Assembly: GCA_016297645.1 (NCBI GenBank)
Contig: JAEDGF010000018.1
Coordinates: 1 to 33,685, forward strand
Direction: 5' to 3'
Length of the DNA: 33,685 nucleotides
Origin: Clostridiaceae bacterium
GTDB lineage: Bacteria > Bacillota > Clostridia > Oscillospirales > Acutalibacteraceae
Shown here one piece after another: positions 8,845 through 16,677 of the stretch. Made by a program: the position numbers and the translations under genes. Within the stretch, counting starts at the first letter, position 1. Each line of letters starts with the position of its first letter. The notes under the pieces were generated by a model that made no database searches, was not told the DNA's origin, and saw only the letters and a list, made by a program, of their open reading frames with translations.

Positions 8845-8889
8845 CAACCCCCGTAAAAACCCGAACCGGGTACATACATATATAAGGAT

Positions 8890-8919
8890 ATAATAACATA
8901 TATGCGGCAGAAGTGTCAA
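8890..8919 (-). promoter_or_regulatory. Leftward sigma-A promoter of the GPH transporter-dtxR pair
   Basis: On the minus strand TTGACA (8914-8919) and TATTAT (8890-8895) are 18 bases apart. I find no DtxR-type palindrome near it. Confidence 0.72.
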
Positions 8920-8973
8920 ACAAAAAGTATTGAGGTTGCGGCTAATTTTTTGTACAAAAAGTCAAATAGGGTA

Positions 8974-9002
8974 TTGCATTATTTTTGGTGATATGGTATA
9001 CT
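8974..9002 (+). promoter_or_regulatory. Rightward promoter of the EF-G-like gene
   Basis: TTGCAT (8974-8979) and TATACT (8997-9002) are 17 bases apart, followed by a leader of about 70 bases to the ATG at 9080. It is divergent from the GPH promoter, with about 55 bases between the two -35 boxes. Confidence 0.62.
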
Positions 9003-9079
9003 TTTCTGCGTACTCTTTTGAAAAAACTGTTATTTATGTTAGAGCAGTCTAATAATATATTGTATCGGAGGTCTTTTTA

Positions 9080-11152
9080 ATGAAAGCGTACAGTGCAGAA
9101 AATATTCGCAATATATGTCTGGCAGGTCACGGCGGCAGAGGCAAAACCACTCTCGCCGAGGCTATGATAAATCTTGCAGGCGCAAGCGACCGCTTGGGCA
9201 GAGTTGCAGACGGCAACACAGTGATGGACTTTGATCCCGAAGAGAAGCGCCGCCACAATTCCGTTGCTTCCGCTGTTTGTCCCGTTGAATGGAACGGCAA
9301 AAAAGTAAACATAATAGACACTCCCGGTCTTTTCGATTTCGCCGCAGGTATGGCGGAAGGTATAAGAGCAGCCGAATCGGTACTCATTGTTCTTCAAGCC
9401 GGTTCCGGTGTTGATGTCGGCGCAGAAAAAGCTCACGACGCAGCCGAGGCACGCGGAATGGCAAAATATATCATCGTTACCCGCTGCGACGCGGAGCACG
9501 CCGATTTCTACAAGACTGTCGACGCTCTTAAAGAGGAGTACGGCACAGCCGTATGCCCCATCGTTGTCCCCTATATGTCCGGCGACAAGGTTGAATGCTA
9601 TGTAAACTTTCTTCAAGGCAAGGCGTTCAAATACGCAGGCGGCAAGGCAACAGAAGTTCCCATGCCCGAGGACGACAGAATCAACGCTATCCACGAGGCG
9701 TTCACCGAGTCCGTTGCGACTGCCGATGACGACCTTATGATGAAATTCTTCGACGGCGAGCAGTTCACCCATGACGAGATAGTAGCCGCTCTTTCCAAGG
9801 GCGTTGCCGACGGCTCCGTTATGCCCGTGTACGCTTGCTCCGGCTACAATGTCGAAGCCGTTGACCTCGTTCTTAATGGCGTTACAAAGCTCGCTCCCTC
9901 GCCCCTCGACAGAAAAGAGATCGCCGTTGATGGCGACGGCAACGAGGTTGAGCTTGAATGCAAAGAGGACGGTCCTCTCGCGGCAGTCTGCTTCAAGACG
10001 GTTGCCGACCCCTATGTCGGTAAAATGAGCTACATAAAGGTAGCCTCCGGTAAAATAACGAGTGATACACCCTGCTACTGCGCAAGAACGGGCGCTTCAC
10101 AGAGAATGGGCAAAATGGTCATTCCCAAGGGCGGTAAAACAGAGGACACCTCCGCAATCGTCGCCGGTGATATCGCCGTTATCACAAAGCTCGAAAACTT
10201 CAAGACGGGCGACACTATCTGCAACGAAAAAGCTCCGCTTTCTCTTACCGGTCCCGTATTCCCCGAACCCTGTCTTTCGATGTGCATAAATGTCAAGAAG
10301 AAGGGCGAGGAGGAAAAGGTCGCTCAGGGTCTTAAAAAGCTCTCTCACGAAGATCCTTCGATCAGATATTACACGAACGACGAAACAAGAGAACAGATTC
10401 TCTCCGGTCTGGGCGAACAGCACCTCGATCTTATCGTCAACAAGCTCAAAGCAAAGTTCGGCGTGGAAATCACTCTTACCACTCCGCGCGTTGCTTACAG
10501 AGAAACCATCAAAAAGACCGTTCAGATTCACGGCAGACATAAGAAGCAGTCCGGCGGACACGGTCAGTTCGGCGATGTTTGGATTCGCTTCGAGCCCAAC
10601 GGCGAAAACGACCTTGTGTTCGAAGAAGAGGTTGTCGGCGGCTCCGTTCCCAAGAACTTCTTCCCGGCAGTCGAAAAGGGACTCAGGGACTGCGTTACGA
10701 GAGGTATCGTTGCAGGCTATCCGGTAGTCGGCGTTAAGGCTGTCCTTTACGACGGATCGTATCACCCCGTCGACTCCTCCGAAATGGCGTTTAAGACCGC
10801 CGCTTCGCTGGCATTCAAGCAGCTTAAAGACACTGCAAACCCCGCGATTCTCGAGCCCATCGGCACTCTTAAAGCCTATATGCCCGACGAAAACCTCGGT
10901 GATATCATGGGCGATATCACCAAGCGCCGCGGCAGAGTTCTCGGTATGGGACCCGCAGAAAAGCCGAAGATGCAGCTTCTCGAAGCCGAGGTTCCCATGG
11001 CTGAAATGGGTGACTTCGCAATCACACTGCGCAGCGTAACGGCAGGCAGAGGATATTTCTCGCTTGAATTTGCAAGATACGAGGAAGCTCCGGCGGCGGT
11101 TGCTCAGAAGGTCATCGAGGAGAGCAAGATGGAGGACTACGAGGACGACTGA
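9080..11152 (+). CDS. EF-G-like translational GTPase paralogue
   Basis: The 690-aa product has the five-domain EF-G layout: GTPase G1 GHGGRGKT (16-23), G3 DTPG (80-83), a domain II beta-barrel (about 280-380), and domain IV (HKKQSGGHGQFGDVWIRFEP, about 490-510). The C-terminal domain V ends near RGYFSLEFARYEEAP. Key positions depart from canonical EF-G. G3 reads DTPGLFDF, so Leu replaces the catalytic His of DTPGHVDF. The G4 motif NKxD is TRCD (134-137). Switch I lacks the usual RGIT. This fits the poorly characterised EF-G-like (EF-G2) group rather than the housekeeping fusA. Its role on the ribosome is unclear, possibly slow or absent GTP hydrolysis or a recycling/stress function. A GGAGG ribosome binding site precedes the ATG. 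It is monocistronic with its own promoter and terminator. Confidence 0.88.
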   Translation: MKAYSAENIRNICLAGHGGRGKTTLAEAMINLAGASDRLGRVADGNTVMDFDPEEKRRHNSVASAVCPVEWNGKKVNIIDTPGLFDFAAGMAEGIRAAESVLIVLQAGSGVDVGAEKAHDAAEARGMAKYIIVTRCDAEHADFYKTVDALKEEYGTAVCPIVVPYMSGDKVECYVNFLQGKAFKYAGGKATEVPMPEDDRINAIHEAFTESVATADDDLMMKFFDGEQFTHDEIVAALSKGVADGSVMPVYACSGYNVEAVDLVLNGVTKLAPSPLDRKEIAVDGDGNEVELECKEDGPLAAVCFKTVADPYVGKMSYIKVASGKITSDTPCYCARTGASQRMGKMVIPKGGKTEDTSAIVAGDIAVITKLENFKTGDTICNEKAPLSLTGPVFPEPCLSMCINVKKKGEEEKVAQGLKKLSHEDPSIRYYTNDETREQILSGLGEQHLDLIVNKLKAKFGVEITLTTPRVAYRETIKKTVQIHGRHKKQSGGHGQFGDVWIRFEPNGENDLVFEEEVVGGSVPKNFFPAVEKGLRDCVTRGIVAGYPVVGVKAVLYDGSYHPVDSSEMAFKTAASLAFKQLKDTANPAILEPIGTLKAYMPDENLGDIMGDITKRRGRVLGMGPAEKPKMQLLEAEVPMAEMGDFAITLRSVTAGRGYFSLEFARYEEAPAAVAQKVIEESKMEDYEDD

Positions 11153-11228
11153 TAACACTCGTTCGTTGTTTTCCGGAGTGCATTGACGCATAAAGCTAAA
11201 ACGCATTAAAACTCATAAACACATTAAA

Positions 11229-11260
11229 AGATCGCGGCGTAAAAACTGCGGTCTTTTTTT
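11229..11260 (+). terminator. Terminator of the EF-G-like gene
   Basis: Stem agatcgc/gcggtct (11229-11235 with 11248-11254, one G-U pair) is followed by TTTTTT (11255-11260). It lies about 75 bases past the stop codon. Confidence 0.8.
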
Positions 11261-11269
11261 GTCGGGCGC

Positions 11270-11404
11270 AAAAGTGTACGGTCAGCCGTGCACGGGCGTA
11301 ACGGCAAAACGGACTGACCGTATATAGGAGTACACTCCCGTTTTTTGGGGCGAGCAGGCGTAAAAGTGTACGGTCAGCCGTGCACATGCGTAACGGCAAA
11401 ACGG
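11270..11404. repeat. Pair of 43-bp direct repeats with internal palindromes
   Basis: Copies at 11270-11312 and 11362-11404 are identical except for two adjacent bases (cacGGgcg versus cacATgcg). They start 92 bases apart. The first copy can fold: tacggtcag (11277-11285) pairs perfectly with ctgaccgta (11314-11322). The gcac/gtgcac core is itself palindromic. The spacer includes ggag-taca-ctcc before a T-run (11341-11346). The pair sits between the EF-G-like gene and the DUF4838 gene. The stretch 11153-11639 holds no gene I can support; beyond the terminator, these repeats and a promoter I see nothing else. Confidence 0.75.
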
Positions 11405-11576
11405 CAAAAACGCCGACAGACGCAAACACGCTTTTTTTGTACTGCACAGGCAGCAGCTTTTTCAATGTTTACAATAGAAATTGTCTGTTTTGTTCAATGA
11501 ATTTCTCTATTGTTACAAAAATGCACTGTTATTTTTGTGCAAGTATACAAAACCGACAGCTGTTGAAGAATTGCTC

Positions 11577-11605
11577 TTGAATTATAGACAAAAACGGTCT
11601 AAAAT
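11577..11605 (+). promoter_or_regulatory. Probable promoter of the DUF4838 gene
   Basis: TTGAAT (11577-11582) and TAAAAT (11600-11605) are 17 bases apart. The predicted transcript start is about 30 bases before the ATG, just ahead of the GAGGAGG ribosome binding site. Confidence 0.5.
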
Positions 11606-11639
11606 GTTTAATATGCTATTGCATGAGGAGGAATAATTT

Positions 11640-13613
11640 ATGAAAAAGGTGTCAGCGCTGATATTGGCGCTTTTAATGCTGCCCGTTTTTTCCGTTCTCG
11701 GTTTGACGGCTGAAAAACGCGCTCCCGGAGCTGCTCTGAATGCAGCCGCCGGTACGGCAGCCGTGAAAACCGAAACCCAGCCCGTTTACTCGGTCGTTAT
11801 CGGGAAAAACGCAAACGGGCTTGAAAGAACCGCTGCGGAGTTTTTGTGTGAAACGGTGTTTAATTCCACCGGTGTTCGCTTTGATATCGTCACGGATAAT
11901 GTAAAAACCGGTAATTTCGAAATTGCCGTAGGCGAAACGAACAGACTCTCCGCCGATGTGTCCACGTTCGGCGACGGCGGTTATGTCATAAAAAGCTATA
12001 ACGGCGGCGCTGCCGTCATAGGCTGCGGCAACAAGGGCGTTATCAACGGAGTCGTTCGTATATTGAAGGATTACGGCAGCTACCGCTGTTTTATCGCCGG
12101 TGAGAGCTTCAAAAACAACGGTGAAGCGCTTGTTGTTCCGGACAGTATAAACATAACCTACAAGCCGTTTTTTGAATATACCGAATCAGACTGGCGGCTC
12201 GGCGGCAAGAATCATATTTACGCCGTCACAAACGGACTCAACGGCGGCGTATACAACCGCATTCCGGAGTCCTTCGGCGGAACAGTCAACTACATCGGTG
12301 CATTTTGCCATACTTTTACCGGAATGTTCTGTTCAAAGGATAAGTATTTTGCGGAACATCCCGAGTATTTTGCGCTGCGTGACGGGGTCAGAAAAGATAC
12401 TCAGCTCTGCCTTACAAACGAAAATGTGTTTGAGATAGTACGCCGCGAGGTGTTTGAAATTCTCGGCAGAAGTCATGACCCGAAAGCCGATCTGCAAATC
12501 CTCTCGCTTACGCAGGCGGACAACGAGCTTTACTGCGAATGCGAAAACTGCAACCGTATCAACAACGAAAACGGTTCGCAGTCCGGCACGATAATCACAT
12601 TTGTCAACCGTATCGCGGCAGAAGTAAAGGCGGCAGGCTACGACAATGTTGCAATCGACACATTTGCTTATCAGTATTCCCGTAAAGCACCCTCAAAGGT
12701 GAAGCCGCTCGACAATGTCATTGTCCGTCTTTGCAGTATTGAGTGCTGTTTTGCGCACACGCTCGATAATGCGGACTGCGAGTTGAACAGAGAGTTCATG
12801 AAGGATTTTGCCGACTGGGGAAAAATCTGCGGCAGAATATATATTTGGGACTACACGACAAACTACGCGCACACGCTTGCTTTCTTCCCGAATTTCGGCG
12901 TTATTCAGCGCAATATGCAGATATTCTATGAAAACAACGCGAAGGGAGTTTACGAGGAGGGCGCTTACTATTATTCCGCCTGTGACGGCGAGTTCGGTGA
13001 CCTCAGGTGCTATCTGCTCACCTGTCTTTTTACAGACCCGTACTGCGACCTCGACGCAGCCATGAGGGAATTCTGCGAATATCACTACGGCAGCGGCGGC
13101 GAGCAAATAGTCGAGTTTGTAAATTTTGCGTGTGAAAATGCCGCGAAGCTCCATTTCCGCATCTACGCTCAGACATATGATATGCTCTGCTTTACGGATG
13201 ATGAAACGGCGTACTGCGACTATTTGTGGGAGAAGGCGAAGCAGAATTCTGCCGACGCCCCCGAGAAGCTCGAAAATATCAAACGGAGTGAGATATCGTG
13301 GAGGATGTGGAAATCCTCGGTCAAAAAGGGCGAGTACCGGGGTTTGTCGCTTGTTCCCGAAAGAATGCGTTTTTATCTCGATGTCATAGATTTGGGGATA
13401 ACGACATACGGCGAGGGTGACGGCGATGACATTCTCCGTCTGGCGTTCCATAAAATTCTCGGTTCACCGAACGAGTGGATGCGCGGAAGGCATACCATGC
13501 AGTTCGACCCGAAACCGATGATGAGGGAAATCGTTGAACTCTACGACCTTTTCAAAGCGCTGTTCGGGGTGTTTTTCCCGGTAAGCGGCAGCCGCTGTCA
13601 GACCGCGCGGTGA
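11640..13613 (+). CDS. Secreted DUF4838-type glycoside-hydrolase-like protein
   Basis: The 657-aa protein has a signal peptide (residues 1 to about 24). An N-terminal alpha/beta domain resembles those preceding GH20/GH67 catalytic barrels (NGLERTAAEFLCE, GGAAVIGCGNKGVINGV). The DUF4838 core follows: HPEYFALRDG, QLCLTNENV, the Cys pair in NELYCECENC, and IYIWDYTTNYAHTLAFFPNF. DUF4838 proteins are thought to be carbohydrate-active, but I cannot assign catalytic residues or a substrate. The ATG is preceded by GAGGAGG. The last 30 or so residues (LFKALFGVFFPVSGSRC...) form a hydrophobic helix with a Cys 5 residues from the end, like the GDPD, PHP and metallophosphoesterase proteins here. The PHP gene downstream has its own promoter, so they are probably separate transcripts. 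Confidence 0.82.
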   Translation: MKKVSALILALLMLPVFSVLGLTAEKRAPGAALNAAAGTAAVKTETQPVYSVVIGKNANGLERTAAEFLCETVFNSTGVRFDIVTDNVKTGNFEIAVGETNRLSADVSTFGDGGYVIKSYNGGAAVIGCGNKGVINGVVRILKDYGSYRCFIAGESFKNNGEALVVPDSINITYKPFFEYTESDWRLGGKNHIYAVTNGLNGGVYNRIPESFGGTVNYIGAFCHTFTGMFCSKDKYFAEHPEYFALRDGVRKDTQLCLTNENVFEIVRREVFEILGRSHDPKADLQILSLTQADNELYCECENCNRINNENGSQSGTIITFVNRIAAEVKAAGYDNVAIDTFAYQYSRKAPSKVKPLDNVIVRLCSIECCFAHTLDNADCELNREFMKDFADWGKICGRIYIWDYTTNYAHTLAFFPNFGVIQRNMQIFYENNAKGVYEEGAYYYSACDGEFGDLRCYLLTCLFTDPYCDLDAAMREFCEYHYGSGGEQIVEFVNFACENAAKLHFRIYAQTYDMLCFTDDETAYCDYLWEKAKQNSADAPEKLENIKRSEISWRMWKSSVKKGEYRGLSLVPERMRFYLDVIDLGITTYGEGDGDDILRLAFHKILGSPNEWMRGRHTMQFDPKPMMREIVELYDLFKALFGVFFPVSGSRCQTAR

Positions 13614-13680
13614 TTGAGTAAACGGACGCTTTTGTTTGCAAAAACGCACGGCAAACCCGGTGAAAACATGGGTTACCTTC

Positions 13681-13789
13681 GGAAACACGGAGTAATTACG
13701 GAAAAAACCGTAAAAAACCGAAAGCACGGAGCTGCGGAAACACATGGTAATTACGGAAAAACCGAGGAAACTCAAAAATACGGAGCTGC
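13681..13789. repeat. Imperfect tandem repeat, two units of about 55 bp
   Basis: Unit 1 (13681-13735) and unit 2 (13736-13789) both begin ggaaacac, contain gtaattacggaaaaa(a)ccg, and end cggagctgc. The first 30 bases are nearly identical and the middle has diverged. A weaker partial copy may lie just upstream (gaaaacatgggttacc, about 13661-13676). The 373-bp gap between the DUF4838 and PHP genes holds this repeat, the hairpin at 13831-13865 and the PHP promoter. No credible coding region is present. Confidence 0.65.
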
Positions 13790-13830
13790 TCCGAAAAAAA
13801 AACAGAGAAAGCTATACCATCGTAATATCC

Positions 13831-13865
13831 GTAAGCTCCGCTGTCCGTACGGCTGCGGAGCTTAC
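13831..13865 (+). terminator. Strong 11-bp hairpin, possible terminator or leader element
   Basis: A perfect inverted repeat (gtaagctccgc 13831-13841 with gcggagcttac 13855-13865) has a 13-base loop. It is followed by an AT-rich stretch without a clean T-run, so termination is uncertain. It lies between the DUF4838 stop and the PHP promoter. Confidence 0.42.
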
Positions 13866-13912
13866 TTCATATACAATAATTTTTATTTTTCCGTAAACTT
13901 TTTAGTTCTTCA

Positions 13913-13941
13913 TTGACAAAAATATATTAAAATGCTATTAT
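13913..13941 (+). promoter_or_regulatory. Sigma-A promoter of the PHP gene
   Basis: Consensus TTGACA (13913-13918) lies 17 bases from TATTAT (13936-13941). The leader is about 40 bases long and contains CGGAGGG as ribosome binding site. Confidence 0.82.
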
Positions 13942-13986
13942 TTATTGGTAAATGTTCTACAAAAAAATTACGGAGGGTATGAACAC

Positions 13987-15438
13987 ATGAAAAAGCTCAC
14001 CGCCGTTTTTCTTGCGGCATTAATGTTGATGCTTTCTCTTTCGCTCGGTGCGTCCGCTGCGGATACCGGCAGCGAAGGGAAGTATATTATCCGCAATCCC
14101 TATTCGGATGTCGATTGGGATACATGGCAGGCGTATAAGGTACAGCTTCACTGTCAGACAAACGCCTCCGACGGTTTTCAGCCCGTCAAGGATTTTGTTC
14201 AGGAGTGCTACGACCTCGGCTACAACGCAGTGGCTATTACCGACCACGGCACGATAAACAGAGGCTGGACGGAAAAGCCGCAGCTCGTTCCCATTATCCG
14301 CCTCATAAAATATGAACGCACCCAGCTCTCCGAAATTATCCCTCTTACCGAGGAGGAGTATGCCGCGTATGCAAACGGAACCGCCAAGACCACAAACGGC
14401 GAAGCCCGTACGGGCGGCATGATAGATATCCCTCAGGGAATCGAGCTTAATGCCGCAACACCGAAGGCGGACTGCCATCTCACGGGTTATTACTGCGACT
14501 ACGGTCAGGGGCTTATCGGCGTTTACGGCGATTACGAAACTCCCTCCGCAGGCGTAAAGGCGGCAGGCGGTATCTCTATGCTGTCCCATGTCGGCGAGTA
14601 TGTTTATACGGACAAGGACTCCGCTGACCATGTCGGTCAGCCCATAGACGAATACTATGTAAATAAGTTTGCCCGTTTGTTCATCGACAATGCAGGTTCT
14701 TCCGTCGGAATGGGTGTTAACAGTGCAACCGACGCACACACCCGCTGCGACAGAATTCTGTACGATCAGATACTCAAAAAGACCATCCCCAACGGTGTAG
14801 TTCCGTGGGCGTTCACCTTCTCCGATTCGCACAGCGAAAGCTCGGCAAACGACGCATATACCATCCACTATATGCCCGAACTTACCACCGCAGCCGTGAG
14901 AACAAGCATGGAAAACGGAACTCTTTTCGGTGTTTCGCACTACTCGAACGGCTACGAGCTTAACGGCTGGAAGGAAATGCCCGAGTACGACGACTCCATG
15001 TGTGACGATGTCGATTGGCGCTCAAACGACACTCCCGTTGTTACGCGCGTGACCGTTGACGACGAGAACGCGACCATTTCCGTCGAGGGTAAGAATTATA
15101 AGCAGATCACTTGGGTTGTGGACGGCAATGCCGTTCTTCGCGGCGGCACGGAGGAAACCCCTCTTGCGGACGCTCTGACCTTTGATGTCAACAAGTATTC
15201 CCCCGAGTATTTCGTCCGCTTCTATCTTGTCGGCGACGAGGGAATCTGCTACTCGCAGCCGTTCGTAATCGACCGCGAGGGCGTTGAGAGAGAACCCGTT
15301 GAAGTTCCTCAGACGAACGATATTTCCACAAAGCTCAGAAAGCTCGTTACCGTTGTTGACACGCTGTTCTTCAAGGCTAACATTTTTGTTAAGCTCTTCA
15401 AGCTGATCGTTCTCGGTTATTGGGACGGCTTCTGCTGA
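13987..15438 (+). CDS. Secreted PHP-domain protein
   Basis: The 483-aa product has a signal peptide (MKKLTAVFLAALMLMLSLSL, cleavage after GASA). A PHP-type metal-dependent phosphoesterase domain follows. Recognisable motifs are LHCQTNASDG (motif I), AITDHG (II), GIELNA (III), LSHVG, TDAH and FSDSH. Motif I normally reads HxH; here the second His is Gln (HCQ), so one metal site may be altered. After about residue 350 a beta-rich domain follows (TRVTVDDENATISVEG). The tail (about the last 35 residues, LFKLIVLGYWDGFC) is a hydrophobic helix ending in Cys. I chose the ATG at 13987 over an upstream in-frame TTG at 13945 because it sits about 9 bases after CGGAGGG and opens on the signal peptide. 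The substrate is unknown; PHP enzymes hydrolyse phosphoesters. Confidence 0.85.
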   Translation: MKKLTAVFLAALMLMLSLSLGASAADTGSEGKYIIRNPYSDVDWDTWQAYKVQLHCQTNASDGFQPVKDFVQECYDLGYNAVAITDHGTINRGWTEKPQLVPIIRLIKYERTQLSEIIPLTEEEYAAYANGTAKTTNGEARTGGMIDIPQGIELNAATPKADCHLTGYYCDYGQGLIGVYGDYETPSAGVKAAGGISMLSHVGEYVYTDKDSADHVGQPIDEYYVNKFARLFIDNAGSSVGMGVNSATDAHTRCDRILYDQILKKTIPNGVVPWAFTFSDSHSESSANDAYTIHYMPELTTAAVRTSMENGTLFGVSHYSNGYELNGWKEMPEYDDSMCDDVDWRSNDTPVVTRVTVDDENATISVEGKNYKQITWVVDGNAVLRGGTEETPLADALTFDVNKYSPEYFVRFYLVGDEGICYSQPFVIDREGVEREPVEVPQTNDISTKLRKLVTVVDTLFFKANIFVKLFKLIVLGYWDGFC

Positions 15439-15459
15439 TAAAAAATAAGTAAACCGATT

Positions 15460-15501
15460 AAAGGCTCTGCCGCGCATTCCGATTCGCGGCAGAGCCTTTT
15501 T
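15460..15501 (+). terminator. Terminator of the PHP gene
   Basis: A perfect 15-bp stem (15460-15474 with 15485-15499, core aggctctgccgcg) has a 10-base loop and ends in TTTTT. It follows the stop codon by 21 bases. Confidence 0.88.
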
Positions 15502-15595
15502 GGGTCTATTGGGATTTTTTATTTGTCGGGTTTTTATCCGAAAGCTTATCGTTTTTTTATTTGTCTGACATTTTTTTATTCTTGCCCGGACGGCG

Positions 15596-16420
15596 TTACG
15601 GCATATAGGGGTCTTCGTCACACTCGTAATCGTCGGGCATAATGAACTGAGAAATGTATTTTATTGTGAAGTCAACGCCCCACTGTCCCTTTTTGCCCTT
15701 CCAGTCGCGCGAGTGCGGCTCGATGGACAGCGCGCCGTTGTAGTCCGAGCAATAGAGGATATCCATTGCCGCACCCCAGTTTATCATGTCCATTCCGGCA
15801 GGCGGATCGTCGTAGTGGTCGTCGTCAATGCGAAGCGTTCCCTTGATATGGAAGTGGTAGAAGCGGTTCGCCCAGTCGCGCATTTCTTTGAGATAATTGC
15901 CGTTTCTGTTCAGACAGTGCGAAATATCGTATTTTATGCCAAGCTCGGGCAGTGCGCCGAGAACGACCGACCACGCCTTTTCTTCATAGACGAAGTTTGC
16001 CCAGTCGCAATTGTAGACGGCGATTTTGACATTTTTGTCTTTCGCGTAGTCGATAAGCGTTGAAAAATACTTCACGGCAGCCATGCAGTTATCGTAGTAC
16101 GAGAGCTTCTCGCTGTAATTCGCACCGGCATTGTAAACGGGGCAGCCTACAAAGGAAGCAAGGTCGATGAGGTTCTTGTCGTGGGCGAGTGCTTCAGGGA
16201 TTATTTCTCCGTTTTCGTCAAGGCGCTGCATACCCCAGCGGCCTATCGAAACGACCTTTACGCCGTACTTTTCCGATAATTTCTTGATGTCCTCTTTTTG
16301 TGCGAGGACTTCGCTTGAATCGCGGTAGTAGTTTATGCAGAACTCTACGCCCTTCAAACCTTTTTGCGCTACGGACTTGAAGTGACCTTCATCCCAGCCG
16401 CTAATGATAGATAAAATCAT
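15596..16420 (-). CDS. TIM-barrel sugar phosphate isomerase/epimerase (xylose isomerase-like)
   Basis: The 274-aa protein is of the AP-endonuclease-2/xylose-isomerase-like TIM-barrel family. The repeating strand ends are visible: GVEFCINYY, VKVVSIGRWG, KIAVYNCDWANF, GIKYDISHCLNR (Asp and His metal ligands), FYHFHIKGT and GALSIEPHSRDW (Glu ligand). Members use a divalent metal to interconvert keto/aldo sugars or epimers. Start chosen at the ATG at 16420, 9 bases after AAGGAG; the open frame extends upstream without a ribosome binding site. It lies 257 bases downstream of the second GPH transporter on the same strand, so a shared sugar pathway is plausible. The product has no signal peptide and is cytosolic. 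The exact substrate is not assignable. Confidence 0.85.
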   Translation of the reverse strand: MILSIISGWDEGHFKSVAQKGLKGVEFCINYYRDSSEVLAQKEDIKKLSEKYGVKVVSIGRWGMQRLDENGEIIPEALAHDKNLIDLASFVGCPVYNAGANYSEKLSYYDNCMAAVKYFSTLIDYAKDKNVKIAVYNCDWANFVYEEKAWSVVLGALPELGIKYDISHCLNRNGNYLKEMRDWANRFYHFHIKGTLRIDDDHYDDPPAGMDMINWGAAMDILYCSDYNGALSIEPHSRDWKGKKGQWGVDFTIKYISQFIMPDDYECDEDPYMP

Positions 16421-16532
16421 TTTTTTTATCTCCTTATGTTCTTTATATAAACAGACGCGTTCACCGCGCGTGTTTTGTACAGCTAATGCTTTTTGCCTTT
16501 TGCACAGACGATGTGTTTTTTTTGTGCTTGTG

Positions 16533-16596
16533 CCGATGCGCATCGGAGTTTTAAGGTGAACTGTACGGCGGAGCTTTTCTGTACAGCCGTACGGCT
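16533..16596. promoter_or_regulatory. Two perfect palindromes upstream of the isomerase gene
   Basis: A 14-bp palindrome ccgatgcgcatcgg (16533-16546) and a 12-bp palindrome agccgtacggct (16585-16596) lie in the 257-bp gap between the isomerase start and the transporter stop. The first lies about 115 bases upstream of the isomerase ATG and could be an operator. Either could instead be a weak transcription-ending hairpin. I find no convincing -35/-10 pair here. Confidence 0.4.
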
Positions 16597-16677
16597 TTTT
16601 GCAGACAGTGTCGGAGCTTTTGCCGTTGGCGATCGTGGCACGGCTGTTTTTTTACGGAGCAGCTTTTCGGCACGCTT

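Noticed and set aside
10097..11206. A 369-codon leftward open frame opposite the EF-G-like gene
   Set aside because: It is antisense to a well-supported conserved gene and has no recognisable family. Long shadow frames are expected from the codon bias here.
11270..11404. CRISPR-like array from the 43-bp repeats
   Set aside because: Only two copies, spacing not spacer-like, internal symmetry different from CRISPR repeats, and no cas genes in the window.
13614..13916. A 100-codon rightward open frame with repetitive Lys/His/Gly content in the spacer before the PHP gene
   Set aside because: It starts at a TTG without a ribosome binding site, its repetitiveness comes from the DNA tandem repeat, and it runs through a hairpin and into the PHP promoter region.
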